Below are positions 45,758 to 55,328 of a stretch of 64,000 nt of DNA, piece after piece; the first letter of the stretch is position 1; each line of letters opens with the position of its first letter. The notes under the pieces were generated by a model. That model was not told the origin of the DNA, ran no database searches, and was given only the letters and a program-made list of their open reading frames with translations. This DNA comes from Gammaproteobacteria bacterium (GTDB lineage Bacteria > Pseudomonadota > Gammaproteobacteria > DSM-16500): contig JAJPJI010000033.1 in assembly GCA_021324305.1 (NCBI GenBank), forward strand, positions 1-64,000, given 5' to 3'. The position numbers and the translations under genes were made by a program.

Positions 45758-47527
45758 TTAATTGTTTTGACCTTGTTGACGCGCAGCCTTGATCTGATCA
45801 GGCGTCACCATTGTATTTGTGTTATTGCCCCATGCATTGCGCTCATAGGTAATAACATCCGCAAGGTCTTGATCGCTAAGCTGATCCTTAAACGCTACCA
45901 TCGCCGTGCCCTGCTTGCCGTTCATAACCCTGTTGATATGATCAGCAACCGGGCCTGTTGCAATCGGACTGCCTTTCAATGCCGGGAATGTTGGCGGCAT
46001 GCCTGCACCCGTTGGCTGATGACAAGCAACACATGTACTTAAATAAACCTTTTCACCACGTGCCATGGCAGCTTTGAGATCATCTGCTGACGGTGCAGTT
46101 GTTGCAGCTGCCGCTGGTGCTGGTGCTGGTGCAGGAGCCGCTGCTGGTGCTGGTGCTGCCGCTGGTGCAGGAGCCGCTGCTGCCGCTGGTGCAGGAGCTG
46201 CTGCTGGTGCAGGAGCTGTTGCTGGTGCAGGAGCTGCTGCTGGTGCAGGAGCTGTTGCTGGTGCAGGAGCCGCTGCTGGTGCTGGTGCTGGTGCTGGTGC
46301 TGGTGCTGGTGCTGGTGCAGGAGCCGCTGCTGGTGCTGGTGCTGCCGCTGGTGCTGGTGCTGCCGCTGGTGCTGCATTGGCAGATGGCTTTGTTGCCAGC
46401 GCATCATCCATGCTCTTTCCATCACGCAAGGCTTTTATCTGAATAGGCTGCACGAGTGTACCTGTATTATTTCCAAATGCATTACGCTCGTAAGTAATAA
46501 CCGAAGCCAGCTCAACGTCAGACAATTGATTTTTGAATGCCTGCATGGCAGTTCCGGACTTGCCATTAAATACTGTATCAACATGGCCAGCTACTGGACC
46601 TGTCGCGACCTTGCTGCCCTTGAGTGCAGGGAAAGTTGGCGGCATACCCACACCACCTGGCTGATGGCAAGCTGCGCAAATGCTGTTGTAAACACCTTCA
46701 CCTTTGTCCATCAACTCTTTCATGGTCCATTCTTTATTGATATCGGCCTCACCACTGGTAGCCTGACCTTTTTGTTTAGCTACCCAGTCTTTATAGCCTT
46801 GTTCACTCATCGCAATGACAACAATAGGCATGAAAGCATGGTTAATGCCGCACAATTCAGCACACTGGCCGCGATATGTTCCGGGCTTATCAATAATCGT
46901 CCAGGCTTCATTAATGAGTCCGCTGATTGCATCGCGCTTGACGCCCAGATCAGGCACCCACCATGCGTGATTAACATCATTTGATGTAATAAGAAAACGG
47001 ATCTTTTTGTGCACAGGAACGACTAATGGATGATCAACTTCACGCAGATAATCCGGGCCTTTAGGCACCTGATCATGGATTTGATCATACGGAGTAGAAA
47101 GGTTACTGAAGAATTTGATCCCATCTTCCAGGTATTCATAATGCCATTTCCACTGATATCCGGTTATTTTGATGGTCAAATCTTCCTGGTCGTTATTATT
47201 CATGTTGAGCAATACCTTGGTTGCAGGAATTGCCATGAGCACAAGAATAATTACTGGAATGATTGTCCATGTAATTTCCAGAAGAGGATGGGAGTGAAAG
47301 TCAGCCGCCTTATGCCCTCTGGATTTGCGATGGAAATACATTGAATAAAACATTGCACCAAAAACAAGAATTCCAATCACGACACAGATCCAGAAAACTG
47401 TCATGTGCAATTCATACACATCATGGCTAATGGGTGAAACGCCCTGGGTCAGATTCAAAGTTGTTTCAGCATATGTCGCGCTACTTGCGACAAGTAAAGT
47501 AAACAAGGTAGATTGTATGCTTCGCAC
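45758..47527 (-). CDS. coxB: Cytochrome c oxidase subunit II fused to two cytochrome c domains through an Ala/Pro linker
   Basis: A 589-residue subunit. Order: signal peptide, two membrane anchors, the CuA cupredoxin domain with its ligand cluster CAELCGINHAFM around residues 222-231, a first cytochrome c domain (CAACH, about 284-288), a linker of about 90 Ala/Pro residues (385-477), and a second cytochrome c domain (CVACH, about 499-503). The two cytochrome domains are close copies (MPPTFPALKGS and LSD-x-x-L/A motifs in both). The start is a GTG at 47527 with AAGGAG 5 bases upstream. One cytochrome domain is common in caa3 oxidases; two joined by a repeat linker is unusual. Confidence 0.95.
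   Translation of the reverse strand: MRSIQSTLFTLLVASSATYAETTLNLTQGVSPISHDVYELHMTVFWICVVIGILVFGAMFYSMYFHRKSRGHKAADFHSHPLLEITWTIIPVIILVLMAIPATKVLLNMNNNDQEDLTIKITGYQWKWHYEYLEDGIKFFSNLSTPYDQIHDQVPKGPDYLREVDHPLVVPVHKKIRFLITSNDVNHAWWVPDLGVKRDAISGLINEAWTIIDKPGTYRGQCAELCGINHAFMPIVVIAMSEQGYKDWVAKQKGQATSGEADINKEWTMKELMDKGEGVYNSICAACHQPGGVGMPPTFPALKGSKVATGPVAGHVDTVFNGKSGTAMQAFKNQLSDVELASVITYERNAFGNNTGTLVQPIQIKALRDGKSMDDALATKPSANAAPAAAPAPAAAPAPAAAPAPAPAPAPAPAPAPAAAPAPATAPAPAAAPAPATAPAPAAAPAPAAAAAPAPAAAPAPAAAPAPAPAPAAAATTAPSADDLKAAMARGEKVYLSTCVACHQPTGAGMPPTFPALKGSPIATGPVADHINRVMNGKQGTAMVAFKDQLSDQDLADVITYERNAWGNNTNTMVTPDQIKAARQQGQNN
46107..46377. repeat. Short tandem repeat coding for the Ala/Pro linker of CoxB
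   Basis: About 270 bp of interspersed GCTGGT, GCAGGA and GCTGCT units in plus-strand reading, in frame with coxB on the minus strand, where it gives Ala/Pro repeats. It is the longest low-complexity run in the window and is liable to change length by slippage without changing the frame. The mirror-image open frames on the plus strand are by-products. Confidence 0.9.
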
Positions 47528-47634
47528 GCTATCTCCTTCCGTGAGTTATTACGGTTAATAATTATTTAGGGTTTATTGAATTGGCGAATTATAGCCACAC
47601 TTTCACACGATTAAAACCATGGGAATGAAAAAAT

Positions 47635-48552
47635 ATGTCAGAAACTAACAATAATGAAGTTGCTTCAAGTCTGGTTCAGGACTTGCTGAAAGAGAAACGC
47701 TCTGAGCGCCGCTGGAGAAATATTCGTTTTATATTTTGGTTCGCCTTAATCACCTACACAGTCATCGGCATTTTTTCTTACATTGGAAGCCCAACTGTTC
47801 CGGTCAAGACAGGAAAATATACAGCACTCGTCCGACTGGACGGGATGATAGCACCAGACAGAGATTTTTCAGCTGAGCAAATTGTTCCCACTCTGCATGA
47901 GGCCTTTTCTGACAAAAATGCAAACGGTGTCGTTATTGTTATTAACTCTCCTGGTGGAACACCTGTTCAGGCTGCCATCATTCATGATGCAATTGTTGCT
48001 TACAAAAATAAATTTCATAAAAAAGTAGTGGTCGTAGGCGAAGATCTTTTAACCTCTGGCGCTTACTTCGTGGCGGTTGCAGCGGATGAGATCTATGTCA
48101 ATCCCAACACCCTGACTGGTTCGATTGGTGTCATCATGAAAGGTTTCGGCTTCGTTGATGTCATGAAAAAAATGGGTATCGAACGCCGTGTCTACACTGC
48201 AGGAAGCGCGAAAGACCGCCTTGACCCATTTCTGCCACAAAACCCGGATGATCTAAAAAAGGTTGCGTCAGTCATGGCAGAAGTTCATCAGAACTTTGTT
48301 AATGCCGTCATAGAAGGCCGCAAAGGAAAACTGAAAGGCGACCCGGCATCCTTATTCAACGGTGACTTCTGGTCAGGCCAAGCTGCCGTAAAGCTGGGAC
48401 TTGTCGATCATCTCGGCAACCTGATGGATGCCATGAAAAAAGAATTCAACACATCTGAATACAAAGAATACAGCGGAACACCAAATTACCTGCGCTTGAT
48501 CGGGGGGCAGCTGAATAGTGCATTTGACACACTATTCTACACATATTCATAG
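47635..48552 (+). CDS. sppA: S49 family signal peptide peptidase (SppA type)
   Basis: A 305-residue membrane-anchored serine protease of the short SppA type. The anchor is at about residues 30-53. The catalytic serine is in LLTSGAYFVAVAADEI, and the general-base Lys probably lies further on near GFGFVDVMKKMG. VINSPGGTPVQA is also typical. SppA degrades cleaved signal peptides in the membrane. It is divergent from coxB and preceded by GGGAATG. Length matches the single-domain bacterial form. Confidence 0.9.
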   Translation: MSETNNNEVASSLVQDLLKEKRSERRWRNIRFIFWFALITYTVIGIFSYIGSPTVPVKTGKYTALVRLDGMIAPDRDFSAEQIVPTLHEAFSDKNANGVVIVINSPGGTPVQAAIIHDAIVAYKNKFHKKVVVVGEDLLTSGAYFVAVAADEIYVNPNTLTGSIGVIMKGFGFVDVMKKMGIERRVYTAGSAKDRLDPFLPQNPDDLKKVASVMAEVHQNFVNAVIEGRKGKLKGDPASLFNGDFWSGQAAVKLGLVDHLGNLMDAMKKEFNTSEYKEYSGTPNYLRLIGGQLNSAFDTLFYTYS

Positions 48553-48751
48553 AATTGTTTGATTGAAAAACATTACCTGAAACAATACTCTGCTGCCAAT
48601 ATCCAATACTCACTCGTCGTCCTGCGCTTTAAGCGCGGGGCGATGCCGTTTTTAGAAAGAGTAACGTCAATCAGTAAGCGGAGATGGAAGCCAAGTAGGC
48701 GGTTAACTCTGAATCATGCACGCAGGCAGGGCTATATCCTTTTACAGCCAA

Positions 48752-48782
48752 CCGGATCAGGGCATGGTAATCCTCGATCCGG
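48752..48782. terminator. Inverted repeat between convergent sppA and the GIN-domain lipoprotein gene
   Basis: CCGGATC pairs with GATCCGG around a 17-base loop, in the 253-bp gap between the two genes. The rest of the gap shows no gene or RNA that I can support, though a GCGC-TTTAA-GCGC hairpin occurs near 48630. Confidence 0.4.
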
Positions 48783-48805
48783 CAGATCATCGTTAAGCTT
48801 CTATG

Positions 48806-50095
48806 CTAGCCTTCACCCTTGAATTTTCGCTTATGATTCCATTTGGTATATGGATAGGGCGATGCGTTCTGATTTTTATAAGTCGCTCTTGGCTGCGGGT
48901 AAACAGCCACTGGAGCCGCGACCGGGCAATTGCGTATCCCATTTGTCCAGACAGGAATGACTGTACCATTACCGCTGACAAACTGGGACATGACATTCGG
49001 CTCGCCAAATATATAGATACTGCCATTTTCTGTAGCAGCAGCAAAAACCTTGTTCCCGCCGCCGATATTAACATGCGCTGCCTGATGCGTTCTCACATAT
49101 GCATTTTCAGCACACAGTCTGCTTGCACTGACACAAGCGGCCTTGAATGCATCAATGTAGACGTCTTGAGCAGCACCGGCCAGGCCAATATGCGCTTTAT
49201 CATACGCATAGGCATAGAGATTGGTGCTGGAAATCCGATAAGCATAAACTCGCGTCACATCTCGCGCTTTTACTTCACGTAAATTTACCACACCATTGAT
49301 GCCGACTTTGCCGCGGCCATCCGCGTAAATACGCAAATCATTACTATTGGCGCCAATGATATTAATGTTGTTTCTGCCGTGATGCATGATTGACCGGATT
49401 CCAACATTACCACTAACATTCACATTACCCATATTATTGGTTTTGATGTCCAGAACCGGTGTATTGGCACCAAAAACACTTACTGTTCCCATTCCGATAT
49501 TGACTACTCGGCGCAAGTTCATATTGCCAGCCAGGTACACATTACCGCTTCCGGCTGAAGTGATCGAGAGGAAATTACTGCGCAGCTGTATCCCCTCAAT
49601 GGATCCTCTGCCTAACTGGATTAAATTGTTCAGGCGATTTACACCGATTCGAATGATAACGCTGCGTGTACTGCGTCGGACTTTTTTCGATTGCTCCAGA
49701 CAAAGTGTATCGCCTCTGACCTCAATCGCTGTTTCGCGAACCGCGTCATTGGGACCATAGACATAAACACTATTATTGTCATAAGTACCAAATATCTGAA
49801 CCTGGAAATCACCATTTACTTTTATATTGGAAAAATTTGGCACACGCACATTCATAGTGCTAATTGCCGCTGAATAGGGGGAGTTTCGGTCTGCCACTTC
49901 CGTCGCGTTTGGATCACCGGTTAAAAACCAGCTATCAGCGCCCATGGCCCATCTATTGGGATTCGTGTCAACCTCTTGCATCCATGTTTCTCTGGTCAGA
50001 TCTTCATTATATGGTGCGGGATTGCGGTTAGATGCGCAGCCAGCCAGCGAAAGACAGGTAAGAATGATTAACCCAAACGGTAAATATCGTTTCAT
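48806..50095 (-). CDS. Lipoprotein with GIN/DUF2807-type beta-solenoid
   Basis: A 429-residue lipoprotein: MKRYLPFGLIILTCLSLAGC ends in an LAGC lipobox, and AGAGGA lies before the ATG at 50095. The mature part is a chain of short strands with repeated V-x-G-N/G-x-V motifs (IKVNGDFQVQIFG, NVYLAGNMNLRRVV, NVNVSGNVGIRS, KVGINGVVNLREV), as in the right-handed beta-helix GIN domain. Anchored on the outer membrane, it may be a surface scaffold or adhesin-like protein; the exact role is unknown. Convergent with sppA. Confidence 0.78.
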   Translation of the reverse strand: MKRYLPFGLIILTCLSLAGCASNRNPAPYNEDLTRETWMQEVDTNPNRWAMGADSWFLTGDPNATEVADRNSPYSAAISTMNVRVPNFSNIKVNGDFQVQIFGTYDNNSVYVYGPNDAVRETAIEVRGDTLCLEQSKKVRRSTRSVIIRIGVNRLNNLIQLGRGSIEGIQLRSNFLSITSAGSGNVYLAGNMNLRRVVNIGMGTVSVFGANTPVLDIKTNNMGNVNVSGNVGIRSIMHHGRNNINIIGANSNDLRIYADGRGKVGINGVVNLREVKARDVTRVYAYRISSTNLYAYAYDKAHIGLAGAAQDVYIDAFKAACVSASRLCAENAYVRTHQAAHVNIGGGNKVFAAATENGSIYIFGEPNVMSQFVSGNGTVIPVWTNGIRNCPVAAPVAVYPQPRATYKNQNASPYPYTKWNHKRKFKGEG

Positions 50096-50324
50096 GACAG
50101 TCCTCTTGCCATTATTCATCTGAAAAATCTATCACACACGCCTGAATACTTCTAGGGTCAGTTGATGTTTGCGCTTTCAGAGTGAATTTGTTCATGTATC
50201 AGCAGGCATTTTATCGGCCGCAACAGCTCGTCATGATCTGTCGGCAATATGACCGGGAGCAATGTGTTTCCGCATTGTGATGATGTGTTCCGTCATTTGC
50301 CTCCAGAACCCCTGCTCATTCTGA

Positions 50325-51923
50325 TTATTTTCTCAGGAGATACAAATGCCCCAAAACCGGCTTTTCATTTTGTGTGCGCATAGAAACGGCCTGATAATCA
50401 CCAACTTTAAAATGATGGCGGTCAGCAAGACTATCCAGATAGTGCTTATTATGCGCGAAACGCCCAGAATCCGTCATGCAATAATCTTCATTACCTCCAA
50501 TTTCAGCATTAAATACAAACAGACCACCTATGCGCAGCGCCTGATATGCCGCAGAAAAAATCGCATCGAGATCGCCAAAGTAGACGAACACGTCTCCAGC
50601 CACTATCAAATCATAGGCATCTGCCCGCACTGATAGAAATGACAGCAGATCAGATTGCTCAAGCTTGTCATATATTTTCTTTTGGCGCGCAACAGACAGC
50701 ATTTTATCCGAGATATCAACCCCGGTCAGCGTATGCGCCGATGATTTAAACAACTCTCCACATAACCCCGTCCCGCAGCCAAGATCAAGGATATCTAGCT
50801 CAGCATTATTCTTTAAAGCATGATTATGTGATACCGCCTGATAGATCAATTTCGGGACCTGGTAATGCAACGCTGTTGTGATATGCGTGTCATAATGATC
50901 CGCATATGAATCAAACAACGACCGGACATACTCTGACGGGGAAGATGACAGGCTCTTGTCATGGACGAGGATCCTGATTGTGTGACGAATCGCCTCATTA
51001 TCCGGCTGAATACGCAGCGCTTCCCGGAAATGCTGCAAGGCCAACTCTGTTTTTCGGATCGACAGGTAAGCCACACCTAAATTATTATGCGCCTCGTAAG
51101 CATTTGGATCGATTTTCAGAGCTCGCTGATAATACTCTATTGCCTCATTGGTTTTGCCCTGCTGCATACTGATCACGCCAAGATTAAAGAGAATCTGTAC
51201 ATCGGCAGGCATTATCTCTACCGCCCTTGCATAATGGATCCTGGCTTCGTTCAGCCGGCCCAGCCTTAAAAAACAGGTTGCCAGATTGGATTGTGTTTCG
51301 AAATGAAAGGGATGCGTTTGCTCAATCGTATGGAATTGATCAATCGCTGCCACCCATTGATTCAGCTGCATCAACAAGCATCCCAGCTGGAATCTTCCGC
51401 CCGCGTGCTGGGGCGCCAGTTCAATCAGCGCCCTGAAAGTATTGATCGCTTCTTCCCTGCGTTTTGCCTTGCTGAGAGCGAGACCAAGGTTGTAATAGGC
51501 ATCCACATAATCCGACTGCATCTCAATCGCGGCCTGATAGACATCAATTGCTTCCTGCCATTTTTCCATGGCGTAGTATACTGTTCCGAGATTGTTGAAT
51601 GCCGCTGCGAAACGCGGATTTGACTGAATCACATCACGCAGTATCCGTACAGCTTCGCTGAATGAACCTCTTGCCTTGAGTATGTTCGCAAGATGCAGAT
51701 AGAGCACCACATCGTCGGGGTTTAACCCGATTGCGGCTTTCAAATTTTCTTCTGCCGCTTCCAGTTTGCCCTCTTCGGCATTCAGCAATCCAAGAAAATG
51801 TATTGCCGCTACATTTTTTGGATTTTCCCGCAGCAATGACTCATAACCCTCCCTGGCTTCATCCAGGCGGCCGTTTCTATGTAATTGCTGTATATCCGCG
51901 ATACTCAATTGAGCCATATTCAT
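50325..51923 (-). CDS. TPR-repeat protein with C-terminal SAM methyltransferase
   Basis: A 532-residue protein. The first 320 residues are about nine TPR units with the usual W/L-G-Y-A-F-A-P pattern (for example AIDVYQAAIEMQSDYVDAYY and NLGVISMQQGKTNEAIEYYQ). The last 190 residues are a class I methyltransferase: the SAM motif LDILDLGCGTGLCGELF, then LTGVDISDKMLSVA and DLIVAGDVFVYFGDLD. Such fusions usually methylate proteins or small molecules bound through the TPR scaffold; the substrate here is unknown. No good ribosome-binding site is visible before the ATG. A lone gene. Confidence 0.86.
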   Translation of the reverse strand: MNMAQLSIADIQQLHRNGRLDEAREGYESLLRENPKNVAAIHFLGLLNAEEGKLEAAEENLKAAIGLNPDDVVLYLHLANILKARGSFSEAVRILRDVIQSNPRFAAAFNNLGTVYYAMEKWQEAIDVYQAAIEMQSDYVDAYYNLGLALSKAKRREEAINTFRALIELAPQHAGGRFQLGCLLMQLNQWVAAIDQFHTIEQTHPFHFETQSNLATCFLRLGRLNEARIHYARAVEIMPADVQILFNLGVISMQQGKTNEAIEYYQRALKIDPNAYEAHNNLGVAYLSIRKTELALQHFREALRIQPDNEAIRHTIRILVHDKSLSSSPSEYVRSLFDSYADHYDTHITTALHYQVPKLIYQAVSHNHALKNNAELDILDLGCGTGLCGELFKSSAHTLTGVDISDKMLSVARQKKIYDKLEQSDLLSFLSVRADAYDLIVAGDVFVYFGDLDAIFSAAYQALRIGGLFVFNAEIGGNEDYCMTDSGRFAHNKHYLDSLADRHHFKVGDYQAVSMRTQNEKPVLGHLYLLRK

Positions 51924-52087
51924 TACCGTTTCTCATGTGCTTGATTTGATGGAGGATTTATCATGCCGGCAAATCGACCCACACTATAATTATAGTCCTT
52001 CAAAAAAATCATCAGATCCCGCTGCAATCAAAGGCGAAACCAGCCAGCTTCGCTGGTATGGCAGAGTGAGATTGTCTTTAAAAGATG

Positions 52088-52627
52088 TCAGTCACAATTT
52101 CTCTTCACAAACTCCATTGAACCATTGACAACCTTACCTTGAACAAGCGAATCACCTGTTATCTGTACCACCCCTGCTTTCCCGTCAAACAATACCGATC
52201 CAGTCACAACCGATCCGCACTGTACTTGCAAATAGGGAGTACTCTGGTCAGAAGTCATGGTCATCAATCCATTTACCTTTGAATGGCTGAGGATAGCGCT
52301 ATCCGACTGAATCGCGACTCCTTTTTGAAACTGAACCTGGTTTGCTGTAAAACTTCCAGTAACATTCACTGATCCACTCACTTCCGAATTGGAAATATCC
52401 GCCGCTCCTTGAACCACGATATCACGCACGGAAATATTTTCGGCCTTCAAATCGCCCGTCACTTTTATATCGCCATTCACGGTAGTTTGCTTCAATACCG
52501 TAGGTCCATAACAAACAATCGATGTAACAGTCTGGTTTCCGTAGTTACATACACCAAACCCTGTATACGCATAGCTTGTGGCACTCATCAATCCTGTCAA
52601 CAGCCCACAGATGATTAACCGTTTCAT
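52088..52627 (-). CDS. Exported beta-rich protein of unknown function
   Basis: A 179-residue exported protein: the signal peptide MKRLIICGLLTGLMSATSYA is followed by a Tyr-rich start and a series of strands with a GD-x-x-V-x-G-D repeat (NGDIKVTGDLKAENISV, SGSVNVTGSFTANQVQF), a pattern like bactofilin or GIN-type beta-solenoids. AGGAGAG lies before the ATG at 52627. Its start overlaps the end of the membrane protein gene by 4 bp (ATGA), so the two are translationally coupled. It may work with the lipoprotein at 48806, which has the same kind of repeat, but that is only by analogy. Confidence 0.68.
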   Translation of the reverse strand: MKRLIICGLLTGLMSATSYAYTGFGVCNYGNQTVTSIVCYGPTVLKQTTVNGDIKVTGDLKAENISVRDIVVQGAADISNSEVSGSVNVTGSFTANQVQFQKGVAIQSDSAILSHSKVNGLMTMTSDQSTPYLQVQCGSVVTGSVLFDGKAGVVQITGDSLVQGKVVNGSMEFVKRNCD

Positions 52628-53712
52628 GGTTTTCTCTCCTGCTTTAAAACATAGAACATAGCGACAATCACTTGGACACATGCGAGACAAGCCACGAAAT
52701 ACTGTCCATAATTTGCGATGATTTCGACTATCAAATTACTTGGATACCCTAGACTATAATATGTCAAGGTGAAAGCGTATAACATCCCAAATGTAAAAAC
52801 GCGCGTCCATTGCGATGTGTGATAAACAAACACACCACTCCTGATCCCGCGCATTCTTATCCGGACAAGAAACCGTCCTGATTCGAGCAGTTCTATTATC
52901 AAAAAGAAAATTGCCGCCCCCCACCAGACAGCAACAATCATCCATTCAGAAAATGCCTTTGAGTTGAGCATCGCCAACCCCGTAATGCTGAGCGCACCAT
53001 GATTGATCACATTCGAATTAGACCATCCCGCCAACAGATGCTGGCGGTGATCTTGAAAAAAATGCCGCAAAATACAAATCGCGCCGACAAAATAAAAAAT
53101 CAACCCCATCAATATCAGTATGAAGTAAACCATCGTCGGTATATCATCACGGAACAGTTCCACCAGCAGCAAGACAATAGACTGCGTACTGACAGTCGCA
53201 AGCAATACCATCCCGTTCACCGGCAGGTGAAACTTCTTTTTTATACAAAGTACAAACCATTGGCTGATGAAAATAAAATAAATCAGATAGAGAACCAATG
53301 CGATTATACCAAGAAACACAATAAATCCATGCAGCGTCTGTTCTGCGTGATCCAGCAATATTGCTGTTGTCGATGTGCCTGCAACCCATGTTCCCATGCC
53401 GATTCGATCTGATGCATGATCAACGCGCAACTCGCCCTGAATGCCCGATTGCACCAGTTTCACAGCCAGGTAAAACCATATAATTATTACTTCCATGGCA
53501 ACAACAAGCATCGTGAATGATGAAAAATGAAACTGCGGCAAACACGCAAGCGCCACAATCCCGAGCGCCATCACAATGCTCCCGCTGGCAATTTCAGGTG
53601 CAATTCGGCGAAAGAAATGAACATATAACGGATGCGAAACAGCAAATAAAATCAACAACAAGATCAATGGTGATTGAACCAGGTATTCTACTCCATACCC
53701 CATATCCAGCAT
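52624..53712 (-). CDS. Polytopic membrane protein, possibly TehA/SLAC1-like
   Basis: A 362-residue protein with about ten membrane segments. The segment MGTWVAGTSTTAILLDHAEQ and the regular helix spacing suggest the tellurite-resistance/dicarboxylate (TDT, TehA/SLAC1) anion-channel superfamily, but the match is weak. The ATG at 53712 has GGAG 9 bases upstream; the GTG start at 53727 has none. Its stop overlaps the following exported-protein gene, forming an operon. Confidence 0.62.
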   Translation of the reverse strand: MLDMGYGVEYLVQSPLILLLILFAVSHPLYVHFFRRIAPEIASGSIVMALGIVALACLPQFHFSSFTMLVVAMEVIIIWFYLAVKLVQSGIQGELRVDHASDRIGMGTWVAGTSTTAILLDHAEQTLHGFIVFLGIIALVLYLIYFIFISQWFVLCIKKKFHLPVNGMVLLATVSTQSIVLLLVELFRDDIPTMVYFILILMGLIFYFVGAICILRHFFQDHRQHLLAGWSNSNVINHGALSITGLAMLNSKAFSEWMIVAVWWGAAIFFLIIELLESGRFLVRIRMRGIRSGVFVYHTSQWTRVFTFGMLYAFTLTYYSLGYPSNLIVEIIANYGQYFVACLACVQVIVAMFYVLKQERKP

Positions 53713-53861
53713 ACTAAAAAGCTCCACGCGGTATATTCATATTATATATAGCACATCTTGCGAACAAGGAAGCACAGACGCGGCACCTGCAACCTATGGT
53801 TTTTTTTAAAAAAGAAAGATAACCTATAGTACTCGTGAATAGGAATCGACAGGAAGCAGCT

Positions 53862-54983
53862 ATGGAATCGATGTCAGCAAAAAGCTTCATTGCCAAATTA
53901 CTCAATTCAGTGGGTATTACCATTAATGGCAAAGAGCCATGGGACATTCAGGTACATGATGAAAATTTTTATTCACGAATATTAAATGACGGTGCACTCG
54001 GTTTAGGCGAATCTTATATGGACGAATGGTGGGACTGCAAGGAACTCGATACCTTCTTTTATAAAATTTTACGCGCCGGCCTGGATGAACAAATCAAAAT
54101 CCCCGCACGTTTCAAATTTAAAATCCTGCTTTCAAAACTTTTTAATTTTCAATCCAGGCAGCGAGCGGGTCAGGTCGCTCGCCAGCATTATGATCTCGGA
54201 AACGATTTATATAGCACAATGCTGGACAAGCGCATGATCTATAGCTGCGGTTACTGGAAAAACGCTCAGACACTGGACGAGGCACAGGAAGCCAAACTGG
54301 ATTTGATTTGCCAGAAACTACAACTCAAACCTGGATTACGTTTGCTAGATGTAGGCTGCGGCTGGGGAGGTCTCGCAAAATATGCCGCAGAAAAATACGG
54401 CGTCACCGTCGTCGGAGTAACCATTTCAAAAGAACAATATGAATACGCAAAACAATATTGTGCAGGCTTGCCAATTGAGATCCGCTTGAAAGATTATCGC
54501 GACATCAATGAAAAATTTGACAGGATTGTTTCTGTCGGCATGTTTGAACATGTCGGACACAAAAACTATTCTGTTTTCATGCAAACCATCAAACGCGCAC
54601 TAAAAGATGACGGAATTTTTCTATTGCATACGATAGGAGTCAATGAATACTATCCGATGGCGAATGAATGGATTAATACTTATATATTTCCGAATGGTGC
54701 GCTCCCAACCATTGCCCAAATCGGCAAATCCGTGGAAAAAATATTTGTGATGGAAGACTGGCATAATTTTGGCGCCTGTTACGATAAAACCTTATTGGCC
54801 TGGTATCAGCAGTTTATTCATGGCTGGGATAAACTGAAAGAAAAGTATGACCATCGATTCTATCGCATGTGGACATTCTACTTGCTCTCCTGTGCCGGCT
54901 GCTTCCGTGCTCGCTCAACTGAGCTATGGCAAATTGTTTTCTCCAACAAGGGAATCATCGGCGGTTATCTTGCCCCCAGATAG
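53862..54983 (+). CDS. cfa: Cyclopropane-fatty-acyl-phospholipid synthase
   Basis: A 373-residue SAM-dependent enzyme that adds a methylene bridge to membrane unsaturated fatty acids, usually in stationary phase or acid. GLGESYMDEWWD, HYDLGNDLYSTMLDKRMIYSCGYW, LLDVGCGWGGLAKYAAEKYGV and VGMFEHVGHKNYSVF are diagnostic, and the C-terminal HNFGACYDKTL...FYLLSCAGCFRARS is typical. The ATG at 53862 has AGGA 7 bases upstream; the frame runs back to a GTG at 53835. Preceded by an A/T-rich promoter region shared with the divergent membrane protein gene. Confidence 0.95.
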   Translation: MESMSAKSFIAKLLNSVGITINGKEPWDIQVHDENFYSRILNDGALGLGESYMDEWWDCKELDTFFYKILRAGLDEQIKIPARFKFKILLSKLFNFQSRQRAGQVARQHYDLGNDLYSTMLDKRMIYSCGYWKNAQTLDEAQEAKLDLICQKLQLKPGLRLLDVGCGWGGLAKYAAEKYGVTVVGVTISKEQYEYAKQYCAGLPIEIRLKDYRDINEKFDRIVSVGMFEHVGHKNYSVFMQTIKRALKDDGIFLLHTIGVNEYYPMANEWINTYIFPNGALPTIAQIGKSVEKIFVMEDWHNFGACYDKTLLAWYQQFIHGWDKLKEKYDHRFYRMWTFYLLSCAGCFRARSTELWQIVFSNKGIIGGYLAPR

Positions 54984-55013
54984 TCTGCCCTGACCTTTAA
55001 GCTTCATTCTAAA

Positions 55014-55328
55014 TTGTTGGTAAAGGAATTTATAAATGTATCACTTACTAAACATAAATATGTTTCATTGTTAGCCCCTATTATTCTTGGCTCGATAAGC
55101 ATACAAGCTTATGCTTTACCGCATCTTCATGGCAAACACATACACCTCGTTGTTAAACCTAACACACCCAATTTTTCACCAAGCAGACTAACACCGAGCC
55201 AGATTGCGACAACATATGGGTTTCAACCTTCTTATCAAGAAACTTACCAAACCCCAAACAATCCAAATAATATGTGCGGTGTTCCCGATGTTTCTTATAA
55301 CGCTGACCCTAACAGTTGTGTCAGCTAG
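55014..55328 (+). pseudogene. Remnant of an S53 (sedolisin-type) peptidase with the catalytic domain deleted
   Basis: The 104-codon frame encodes a signal-like segment (SLLAPIILGSISIQAYA), then RLTPSQIATTYGF, the usual start of the mature S53 enzyme, and then directly QPSYQ...VPDVSYNADPNS, which is the late S53 motif near the C-terminal calcium site. The roughly 250-300 residues between these points, with the catalytic Glu, Asp and Ser, are missing, and the frame stops just after the motif. The start is also unclear: AAAGGA is followed by an ATG at 55036 in another frame, leaving only a TTG in frame. This looks like an internally deleted, truncated gene. Its stop overlaps the FUSC gene on the other strand. 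Confidence 0.6.

Noticed and set aside
46065-46446. Plus-strand open frames of Ala/Gly and Leu/Val/Gln repeats
   Set aside because: They are mirror images of the coxB linker repeat on the other strand and have no ribosome-binding site.
48553-48822. A short frame and possible small RNA after sppA
   Set aside because: The frame has no ribosome-binding site and the hairpins fit a terminator region better.
52010-52080. A small CCAGC-TTC-GCTGG hairpin after the TPR-methyltransferase promoter region
   Set aside because: It resembles the stem of the palindromic element at 38447 only in the TTC loop; the flanking GCAAT core is absent.
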